A stretch of 5,894 nt of DNA from JADDRA01 sp051005375. Its GTDB lineage: Bacteria > Actinomycetota > Acidimicrobiia > Acidimicrobiales > CADCSY01. The position numbers were made by a program, and so were the translations under genes. The notes under the pieces are model-generated. The model saw only the letters and a list, made by a program, of their open reading frames with translations, was not told the origin of the DNA and made no database searches. The stretch spans positions 1-5,894 of the forward strand of contig JBPCJK010000096.1 of NCBI GenBank assembly GCA_051005375.1. The letters are read 5' to 3'. Shown here piece after piece: positions 1-4,598 of the stretch; the first letter of the stretch is position 1, and each line of letters begins with the position of its first letter.

Positions 1-325
1 GGTCCCCGGGGTGGGTGCGATGCTCAGCCCGCTGGGGTTCGAGGACCGCGCCTACACCCTGGTCGTACCCCCCTTCGGGGTCGCCACCTCGGAGGTCTAC
101 CGGGAGTGGGACCGCCTGGGGGGGCCCTCGGCGGCCGGGTCCAACGACCTCGAGCCCGCCGCCCTTAGCGTGGTGCCGGCCTTGGCCGAGTGGCGCGACC
201 ACCTGTGGGAGGCCACCGGGTTGGTGCCGACGCTGGCCGGCAGCGGCACGGCCTGGTTCGTGGAGGGGGCGTTCCCCGGACCCGGCCGGCTGGTGGCTCG
301 CACCTGCCTGCCCGACGAGGGGTGA
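1..325 (+). CDS. ispE: 4-diphosphocytidyl-2-C-methyl-D-erythritol kinase, C-terminal part (5' end outside window)
   Basis: The open frame is already running at the left edge (codons in phase from base 2) and ends at TGA 323-325, so about 107 C-terminal residues are visible. IspE is the ATP-dependent GHMP-family kinase that phosphorylates CDP-methylerythritol in the cytosolic MEP isoprenoid pathway. Visible support: a stretch reading TLVVPPFGVATSEVYREWD, typical of the IspE C-terminal domain (substrate-side strand followed by a helix); the SNDLEPAAL motif of the family (usually GNDLE-x-xA); and the glycine-rich GHMP motif 3 AGSGTAWF at about 236-256. Only about 25 residues follow that motif, somewhat fewer than in many IspE proteins. 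Position upstream of tRNA-Gln and glmU agrees with actinobacterial gene order. The GTG at 11 is an internal codon, not the start. The ATP-binding N-terminal half cannot be judged. Another GHMP kinase is the only real alternative. Confidence 0.82.
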   Translation, partial: VPGVGAMLSPLGFEDRAYTLVVPPFGVATSEVYREWDRLGGPSAAGSNDLEPAALSVVPALAEWRDHLWEATGLVPTLAGSGTAWFVEGAFPGPGRLVARTCLPDEG

Positions 326-356
326 AGTGCCGGCTCCGAACTTGTGAAGGCGATCT

Positions 357-414
357 CGGCGTTCTGGGCCCAGGAGCGAGCCGATTTCCCGGCGGTTCTG
401 GGGCCAGAACGGAG
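357..414. repeat. Two imperfect copies of a palindromic element downstream of ispE
   Basis: Two related copies begin at 357 and 390. Each reads CGGCG(G)TTCTGGG, then one variable base, then CCAG, and then diverges slightly. The second contains GTTCTGGGGCCAGAAC (395-410), with 7-base arms around GG; the first contains the perfect palindrome CTGGGCCCAG (364-373). Equivalent bases of the two cores are 34 nt apart. They lie between the convergent 3' ends of ispE and the bS22-like gene, so a transcription-end or protein-binding role is possible. There is no T-run, so this is not a standard intrinsic terminator. Confidence 0.5.
395..410. terminator. Possible weak hairpin between convergent genes
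   Basis: GTTCTG and CAGAAC can form a 6-bp stem around a 4-nt loop (or 7 bp as a cruciform). It lies 70 nt after the ispE stop and 73 nt after the bS22-like stop on the other strand, so it could serve both. The absence of a U-tract on either strand and the short stem keep this speculative; many actinobacterial terminators lack U-tracts. Confidence 0.25.
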
Positions 415-420
415 ATGGGC

Positions 421-458
421 CGGTCAGGCGGAGGGGCGGTGCGCGGTCAGGCGGAGGG
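421..458. repeat. 15-nt direct repeat, two copies
   Basis: CGGTCAGGCGGAGGG occurs at 421-435 and again, identical, at 444-458 (period 23 nt). The flanks differ. It lies in the non-coding stretch just before the stop codon of the bS22-like gene. No function can be assigned; a local duplication is the simplest origin. Confidence 0.7.
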
Positions 459-482
459 TGGGGGCGGTGGCGATGCCCGGAC

Positions 483-581
483 CTACTTCTTGGCCCGGCG
501 CTGGAACCGGGTGCGCTTGAGCATCTTCTTGTGCTTCTTCTTGCGCATGCGCTTGCGGCGCTTCTTGATCAGCGATCCCAT
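483..581 (-). CDS. Small ribosomal subunit protein bS22-like (AURKAIP1/COX24-domain, mS38-like), 32 aa
   Basis: On the minus strand, ATG at 581-579 opens a 32-codon frame ending in TAG (485-483). The protein starts MGSLIKKRRKRMRKKKHKK and ends RTRFQRRAKK; 19 of 32 residues are Lys or Arg. This is the hallmark of the tiny actinobacterial AURKAIP1/COX24-domain protein, described in mycobacterial 30S subunits as bS22 and related to mitochondrial mS38, which lies near the decoding region in contact with 16S rRNA. Its length matches the family. There is no Shine-Dalgarno sequence; instead a TAGCCT hexamer ends 9 nt before the ATG, consistent with a leaderless transcript. The gene converges with ispE and diverges from tRNA-Gln. 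It is easily missed because of its size. Recognition rests on the sequence pattern, which is highly specific. Confidence 0.9.
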   Translation of the reverse strand: MGSLIKKRRKRMRKKKHKKMLKRTRFQRRAKK

Positions 582-590
582 CTGTTGATG

Positions 591-621
591 AGGCTAGCGG
601 CGGAGGTGGTCCTGCTTCCAA
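591..621 (-). promoter_or_regulatory. Putative promoter of the bS22-like gene (leaderless)
   Basis: On the minus strand a -10-like TAGCCT (596-591) follows a -35-like TTGGAA (621-616) with a 19-nt spacer. Nine bases separate the -10 from the ATG at 581, so transcription would start at or within a few bases of the start codon, which has no Shine-Dalgarno sequence. The -10 fits the actinobacterial TANNNT consensus; the long spacer lowers confidence. Confidence 0.42.
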
Positions 622-655
622 CCGGCTGCTCACGGCAGAGCGCCGGCACCGTTCT

Positions 656-686
656 CTGACGACCGGGAGTGGCCGGACGGTAACCT
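656..686 (+). promoter_or_regulatory. Putative tRNA-Gln promoter
   Basis: TAACCT at 681-686 matches TANNNT, and CTGACG at 656-661 is a -35 candidate with a 19-nt spacer. A start about 7 nt downstream would give a leader of a few bases before the mature tRNA 5' end at 699. Position is right for a tRNA promoter; the -35 is weak. Confidence 0.35.
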
Positions 687-698
687 CGGAGCACCCGA

Positions 699-769
699 TC
701 GGGGGTCGTCCAATGGCAGGACATCTGGTTTTGGTCCAGACAATGGGGGTTCGACTCCTCCCCCCCGAG
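699..769 (+). tRNA. tRNA-Gln (anticodon UUG)
   Basis: A full cloverleaf can be drawn. Acceptor TCGGGGG (699-705) pairs perfectly with CCCCCGA (762-768). The D stem GTCC/GGAC (708-711, 719-722) closes loop AATGGCA. The anticodon stem TCTGG/CCAGA closes TTTTGGT, with anticodon TTG at 731-733 reading CAA (and CAG by wobble). There is a 4-nt variable loop, and the T stem GGGGG/CCTCC (one G-U pair) closes TTCGACT. U8, the U1-A72 pair, discriminator G73 (769), G10, and U35/G36 agree with known glutamine identity elements. The genome continues CCG rather than CCA, so the 3' CCA must be added after transcription. A tRNA-Gln just upstream of glmU is also found in mycobacteria. Confidence 0.96.
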
Positions 770-857
770 CCCGCCCCCGGGCCATCCGCCACGGTTAACC
801 CCCCCGAGCCGGACGTGGCCGACCTGCGAGCGCGTTGAGGTGGTAGCAAGGTTGGTG

Positions 858-1988
858 ATGACCCGAGCCCTGTCCTGCGTGGTGCTGGCTGCCGGGGAGG
901 GGACCCGCATGCGCTCGACCCGGCCCAAGCCTCTGCACCTGCTGTGCGGGCGGGCCATGTTGCTGCACATCCTCGACACCATGGCGGAGTTGAGCATGGA
1001 GCGGGCGGTGGTGGTGGTCGGCCACGGCGCCGAGCGGGTGGCCAAGAAGCTGATCGACGACGGCCCCGTGCGACTGCCCATCGACTTCGTCGAGCAGCAC
1101 GTGCAGCGAGGCACCGGCGACGCCCTCATGGTCGCCCTCACCGCCTTCCCAGACGACGACCTCGAAGACGACAGAGCCGACGGCGAAAGCGACGGCGACC
1201 TGATCGTGGTCCCCGGCGACGCCCCCCTGCTGCGTTCGGCGACGCTGGCCCGCCTGGTCGAGGCCCATAGACAGGCCGACGCCGCCGCCACCCTGCTCAG
1301 CGCCCGGGTCCCCGATCCTCGGGGCTACGGCCGGGTGGTGCGGGGCAGGGGTGGCGGCATCCGCCGCATCGTGGAGGAGGTGGAGGCCAGTCCCGAGGAG
1401 GTGGCCATCGACGAGGTGGCCACCTCGATCTACTGCTTCCGTCGCAGCGTGTTGGCTCCGGCACTTCGTCGCCTCACCCCCGAGAACACCCAGGGGGAGT
1501 ACTACCTGACCGATGTCGTCCAGGTGCTGGCCGACGCTGGCTACCCGGTCACCTCCCTGGTCGCCGAAGATCCCATGGAGGCGGTAGGCATCAACGACCG
1601 GGCCCAGCTGGCCGAGGCCGAGGCCGAGCTGCGTCGGCGGATCAACCACCGCTGGCTCTCCCTCGGGGTGACCATGCTCGACCCCGACCGGACCTACGTG
1701 GAGACCGGAGTGAACCTGGCCCCCGACGTTACCTTGTTCCCGGGGACCCTCCTGCAGGGCCACACCTTCGTGGCCGAAGGTGCGGAGATCGGCCCCGACA
1801 CCCGCCTGGTCGACTGCGTGGTCGGCGCCGGCGCCGTGGTCGCCCACAGCGTGGGCATCGACGCCGAGATCGGCGCCGGCGCCCGTGTGGGGCCCTTCGC
1901 CCACCTCGTTCCTGGGACGGTCGTGCCGGCCGGCACGGTGGTGGCCCCGGGGCCGACATCGGGTGGTCGGCCAGGGCCGCTGGCGTGA
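858..1988 (+). CDS. glmU: UDP-GlcNAc pyrophosphorylase, GlmU homologue with truncated acetyltransferase domain
   Basis: The protein has 376 residues against roughly 450-500 for bifunctional GlmU. The N-terminal Rossmann-like domain makes UDP-GlcNAc from UTP and GlcNAc-1-P, feeding peptidoglycan synthesis in the cytosol. Visible motifs: nucleotide loop LAAGEGTRMRSTRPK (10-24, Lys24 matching E. coli Lys25), QRGTGDA (83-89), the metal-binding Asp in PGD (Asp121), GYGR (156-159), IVE (171-173), NTQGEYYLTD (210-219), and GIND (Asn246, E. coli Asn227). Ala188 stands where E. coli has sugar-binding Asn169. An acidic insertion lies at about 99-114. From about 285 a left-handed beta-helix begins but stops after about five turns: VGPFAHLVPG matches E. 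coli IGPFARLRPG, and the part carrying Lys351, His363, Tyr366 and Asn377 is absent. The downstream DNA is prs, so a frameshift does not explain the loss. The ATG at 858 is chosen by homology and AAGG at 848-851; upstream in-frame GTG/TTG codons are possible. Acetyltransferase activity is unlikely. Confidence 0.88.
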   Translation: MTRALSCVVLAAGEGTRMRSTRPKPLHLLCGRAMLLHILDTMAELSMERAVVVVGHGAERVAKKLIDDGPVRLPIDFVEQHVQRGTGDALMVALTAFPDDDLEDDRADGESDGDLIVVPGDAPLLRSATLARLVEAHRQADAAATLLSARVPDPRGYGRVVRGRGGGIRRIVEEVEASPEEVAIDEVATSIYCFRRSVLAPALRRLTPENTQGEYYLTDVVQVLADAGYPVTSLVAEDPMEAVGINDRAQLAEAEAELRRRINHRWLSLGVTMLDPDRTYVETGVNLAPDVTLFPGTLLQGHTFVAEGAEIGPDTRLVDCVVGAGAVVAHSVGIDAEIGAGARVGPFAHLVPGTVVPAGTVVAPGPTSGGRPGPLA

Positions 1989-2005
1989 GGAACGACAGGG
2001 TGGGC

Positions 2006-2989
2006 ATGGAGCTGGTCAGCAAGAAGACCATGCAACTCCTCACCGGCCGTACCCATCCGGAGCTGGCCCAGGAGATCGCCATCCACCTCGGGGTGGAGTT
2101 GGGGGAGACCAACCTGGCCGACTTCGCAAACTCGGAGATCAACTGCCGCTTTGGGGAATCGGTGCGGGGGAGCGACGTCTTCATCGTGCAGAGCCACTCC
2201 ATGGTGGGCGACCGCTCGGTGAACGACTCGCTCATGGAGCAGTGGATCATGATCGACGCCGCCAAACGGGCCTCGGCCAAGCGCATCACCGCCGTGTGCC
2301 CCTACTACGGCTACTCCCGCCAGGACCGCAAGAGCCAGGGCCGCGAGCCCATCACCGCCAAGTTGGTGGCCGACCTGTTGAAGTCAGCCGGTGCCAACCG
2401 GGTCGTCAGCGTCGACCTTCACTCAGGGCAGATCCAGGGTTTCTTCGACGGCCCCTTCGACCACCTCACGGCCCTGCCGGTGCTGGTGGACTACCTGCGC
2501 CAGCACCTGGCCCACGACGTGGTGGTGGTGGCCCCCGATGCAGGGCGGATCAAGGCCGCCGAACGGTTCTCCCGCCACCTCGGCTCCGACATGGCGTCGG
2601 TCTACAAGCGCCGCAAGGTGGGCGTGGTCAACCAGGTGGAGGCGCTGGCGGTGATGGGCGAGGTCCAGGGCCGTCAGTGTGTGATCGTCGACGACATGAT
2701 CGACACCGCCGGCACGGTGGTGGCCGCCGCCGATCAGCTCAAGGAGCGGGGCGCGGCCGAGGTGTGGGCGGTGGCCACCCACGGCGTGTTCTCGGGGTCG
2801 GCCATCGATCGTCTGAAGGCCTCCGTGATCGACCGGGTGGTCGTCACCGACACCCTGCCACTACCGGCGGAGAAGCAGATCGACAAGTTGGAGGTGTTGT
2901 CGGTGGCCCAGCTCATCGCCGACGCCATCGACGCCGTGTTCGAGGACGCCTCGGTGTCGGAGATCTTCGGCGGCGAGAACCAGTCGTAG
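2006..2989 (+). CDS. prs: Ribose-phosphate pyrophosphokinase (PRPP synthetase)
   Basis: Prs makes phosphoribosyl pyrophosphate from ribose-5-phosphate and ATP for purine, pyrimidine, NAD, His and Trp synthesis; it is a cytosolic oligomer. The 327-residue protein is full length. Visible features: the N-terminal strand with the GRTHPELA motif (14-21), FANSEI (40-45), the ATP-binding Arg-Gln pair (YSRQDRK, Arg105-Gln106), the metal and phosphate site DLHSGQIQGFF (His139), the catalytic flexible loop YKRRK (Lys201), and the PRPP-binding loop VDDMIDTAGT (228-237). All key residues are present. ATG 2006 is preferred: AGGG at 1997-2000 lies 5 nt upstream, and MELVSKK fits the family start. A GTG at 1985 would add 7 residues and overlap the glmU stop as GTGA, giving translational coupling. 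Either way glmU and prs form an operon, as in other actinobacteria. Confidence 0.95.
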   Translation: MELVSKKTMQLLTGRTHPELAQEIAIHLGVELGETNLADFANSEINCRFGESVRGSDVFIVQSHSMVGDRSVNDSLMEQWIMIDAAKRASAKRITAVCPYYGYSRQDRKSQGREPITAKLVADLLKSAGANRVVSVDLHSGQIQGFFDGPFDHLTALPVLVDYLRQHLAHDVVVVAPDAGRIKAAERFSRHLGSDMASVYKRRKVGVVNQVEALAVMGEVQGRQCVIVDDMIDTAGTVVAAADQLKERGAAEVWAVATHGVFSGSAIDRLKASVIDRVVVTDTLPLPAEKQIDKLEVLSVAQLIADAIDAVFEDASVSEIFGGENQS

Positions 2990-3004
2990 CCGGTCCGCCG
3001 CATC

Positions 3005-3039
3005 TCATCCGCCTTGCCTCGTCCGCCTTGCCTCATCCG
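3005..3039. repeat. 14-bp tandem repeat, 2.5 copies, between prs and the HAD gene
   Basis: TCATCCGCCTTGCC (3005-3018) is followed directly by TCGTCCGCCTTGCC (3019-3032, one change) and a half copy TCATCCG (3033-3039). The last copy supplies the stop codon (TCA on the plus strand) and final codons of the HAD gene. It fills most of the 43-nt gap between two convergent genes. No clear terminator hairpin results, though CCTCA/TGAGG (3031-3048) can pair weakly. Confidence 0.7.
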
Positions 3040-3737
3040 GAGGTGAGGATTCGCAGCACCTCTTCGGTATCGCTGAGGTCGGGGAGGATGGCATCGGCGT
3101 CCAGGCGCCGCACCCCGTCCGGCCCGCTCGACCCGGTGCCTACCAGCAGGCAGCGCACACGAGCGGCGCGGGCACAGGCAAGGTCGTTGGCTGTGTCACC
3201 GATCACCCAGACCTCCGAACCCCGGTAGTGCTCGCCGCGGAGCCGCGAGCTGCGCTCGAGGGCGACAGGGACGAGGTGGTTGCGATCGGCGTGGTCAGTG
3301 CCGTAGGCCCCGACCTCGACATCCAAGAAGGCAGTCAGATCAAAGGCGGCAAGCTTGAGGGCGGCGTTGGCCACGAGGTTGCCGGTCACCACGCTCTGGC
3401 GGACGCCGCCGAGATCCCTGAGTGCGGCCAAAGCGTCGAGCACGCCCGGCAGGACCCTCCCGTTGCCGCGCAGATCGGCTTCGGCTGCGGCCAAGGCTCG
3501 TTCCACCTCGGACAGGGCACGGGGAAGCAGCTCGGTGATCCGGTCCTCGGTCATCTCCGCGGCGACGAAGATCTCCCGGAGGATCTGGGGGTCGGTCTTG
3601 CCGCTCATCGGCACCACCGGTGCTTCGAGCAGCGCAGCTGCGGCGGTGGCGCCGGCCTCGATGGCCCGGGCTCCCACCCCTGCGGTGTGGACAAGGGTGC
3701 CGTCGATGTCCCACAGGATGAGGCGGCGCACCGCCAC
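3033..3737 (-). CDS. HAD-superfamily hydrolase, phosphoglycolate phosphatase-like
   Basis: The roughly 234-residue protein carries the HAD core. Motif I is LILWDIDGTLV (nucleophile Asp10, acid/base Asp12), motif II is VVTGN (Thr118), a lysine follows at ALKLAAF (Lys128, possibly motif III), and motif IV is VIGDTANDLACA (Asp181, Asp185). About 100 residues between motifs I and II, containing SGKTDPQIL and mostly helical in appearance, would be the C1-type cap. Such enzymes hydrolyse small phosphate esters; the substrate cannot be deduced here. The frame is open up to a TTG at 3824, but homology begins only just before motif I, so GTG 3737 (or GTG 3731) is preferred; neither has a clear ribosome binding site. 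It converges on prs with a 43-nt gap. The 155 nt upstream, to the NYN remnant, show no gene. Nothing links it mechanistically to its neighbours. Confidence 0.85.
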   Translation of the reverse strand: MAVRRLILWDIDGTLVHTAGVGARAIEAGATAAAALLEAPVVPMSGKTDPQILREIFVAAEMTEDRITELLPRALSEVERALAAAEADLRGNGRVLPGVLDALAALRDLGGVRQSVVTGNLVANAALKLAAFDLTAFLDVEVGAYGTDHADRNHLVPVALERSSRLRGEHYRGSEVWVIGDTANDLACARAARVRCLLVGTGSSGPDGVRRLDADAILPDLSDTEEVLRILTSG

Positions 3738-3892
3738 ATGGTGCTGGCTGGTCCGGCCCAGGACCAAACAGCGCCACCGGCTCCCAAGCGGGGCCGGCTC
3801 CAAGCCAGTCCGGCCGGGAGCCAACAGCGTGCGTCAGCCAAGGCGGTCGAGGACTGGGTGTTGATCTTCCCCGACCTAGTTTCGAGGTGTGT

Positions 3893-4515
3893 CTACGTGA
3901 CAGGCGGCTCACCTGGTTGCGGTCTGGTGTAGTCGGTCGTGTCCTCCACCAGCCGGTAATCGTTCTCTCTCAACCAGTGGCACCATAGGTTGTGCCCGGG
4001 AGTCGAAAGGCGAGAACGATTGCCAGACTGACCCTGCCACGTTGCGACTTCGCAGCGTTTCCCCAACTGGCCGACCGTTTCCAATGCCGGGACTAGGTCG
4101 GTGTCTGCTGATACGAGAACCGCGACATCGAACGCATCACGCATGGCTCCCAAGATCATCGCCAGAGCGATGAGGACATCGATACCCTTCTCGCGACCTC
4201 CCACATCACCTTGCCCCACGTATCCGAGCCCGTGGCGTAGTACTTCAATGCCCGCGTCACCGGCTCGACGCTGGCTTGGGCTTCCCAGAACCGCACTTGG
4301 TGCTGACAAGCTGCTTGACCGAATTTGCTGTGCCGTGCGGAGGGTTCGCCGCGGAACACCATGACCTTCTCGAGCTGTCGTCCGGGATCGACGGCACGTC
4401 CACGGTCCGTCAGCAAGACCCCAAGTCGTCTAGGAAGACTTGACACTTGCTGCCACGAGGCGGTCGGAGCGCCTCGTCTGCCATTGGCTGGATTTATAAA
4501 CCCGCACATCCCCAA
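3893..4515 (-). pseudogene. NYN-domain (PIN-like nuclease) protein, frameshifted
   Basis: Two overlapping minus-strand frames together encode one NYN-like protein. The first runs from TTG 4515 and carries LEKVMVFRGEPSARHS, QAACQHQVRFW and VEPVTRALKYY. Homology then moves to another frame at about 4196-4202, continuing as GREKGIDVLIALAM, VAVLVSADTDLVPALE, GKRCEVATW and PGHNLWCHW, ending TDYTRP and then TAG at 3893. The total of 623 nt is one short of whole codons, which fits loss of a single base (for example one G between the Glu and Gly-Arg-Glu codons). NYN domains resemble PIN nucleases and act on RNA with clustered acidic residues. SADTD is present, but the usual first motif (hydrophobic-Asp-Gly-Phe-Asn) is not recognisable: the start reads CGFINPAN. 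Codons such as ATA, AAT, AGA and CTT are commoner than in neighbours, suggesting foreign origin. A sequencing error is the alternative for the frameshift. Confidence 0.75.
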
Positions 4516-4521
4516 GGTCGT

Positions 4522-4530
4522 ACCTCCTTC
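4522..4530 (-). promoter_or_regulatory. Strong ribosome binding site of the NYN remnant
   Basis: On the minus strand GAAGGAGGT is a near-perfect complement of the 16S rRNA 3' end. It stands 6 nt before TTG 4515 and 12 nt before ATG 4509, so the TTG is the better-spaced start. It is the strongest Shine-Dalgarno sequence I noticed in the window. Confidence 0.7.
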
Positions 4531-4547
4531 TGCGGTCCTGATGGTGG

Positions 4548-4567
4548 CGCCGGCCGGCGTGCCGGCA
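4548..4567. repeat. Two adjacent perfect palindromes upstream of rplY
   Basis: CGCCGGCCGGCG (4548-4559) is a perfect 12-bp palindrome, followed without a gap by the 8-bp palindrome TGCCGGCA (4560-4567). They lie in the 68-nt space between the NYN ribosome binding site and rplY, ending 17 nt before the rplY -10 and so covering its -35 position. An operator is possible, but such sequences arise readily in GC-rich DNA. Confidence 0.4.
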
Positions 4568-4584
4568 GTCCGGGCCGGTCCGCC

Positions 4585-4590
4585 TACACT
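4585..4590 (+). promoter_or_regulatory. Putative rplY -10 element (leaderless start)
   Basis: TACACT matches TANNNT and ends 8 nt before the rplY ATG at 4599, so the first transcribed base would be at or next to the A of ATG. The intervening CCGCCC-type sequence has no Shine-Dalgarno motif. No good -35 is seen about 17 nt upstream, which is common for actinobacterial promoters. Confidence 0.5.
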
Positions 4591-4598
4591 GCCGCCCT

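Noticed and set aside
395..410. LexA/SOS box reading of GTTC...GAAC
   Set aside because: The actinobacterial SOS box is GAAC-N4-GTTC; here the half-sites are in the opposite order with an 8-nt gap.
190..588. 132-codon plus-strand frame over the ispE-bS22 gap
   Set aside because: Its translation is Gly/Arg-rich without recognisable motifs, and its tail is the antisense of the bS22-like gene.
569..1291. Long minus-strand open frames opposite glmU (569-1291 and 795-1904)
   Set aside because: They are antisense to a clear GlmU, cross the tRNA-Gln, and have low-complexity Gly/His/Pro-rich translations with no family signal; high GC keeps such frames open.
1780..3228. 482-codon plus-strand frame across glmU, prs and the HAD gene
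   Set aside because: It is an out-of-phase, Arg/Gly/Pro-rich shadow; prs and glmU in the other frames have all family motifs.
3738..3824. N-terminal extension of the HAD protein from TTG 3824
   Set aside because: The extra 29 residues precede the usual family start and show no signal peptide or domain; GTG 3737 or 3731 is more likely.
3228..3932. Plus-strand frame opposite the HAD hydrolase
   Set aside because: The minus strand has all HAD motifs in order; the plus-strand translation resembles no family I know.
4190..4205. Programmed ribosomal frameshift joining the two NYN frames
   Set aside because: A -1 shift would be needed, but the junction lacks a slippery heptamer and I saw no obvious downstream structure; the poor N-terminus also argues for decay.
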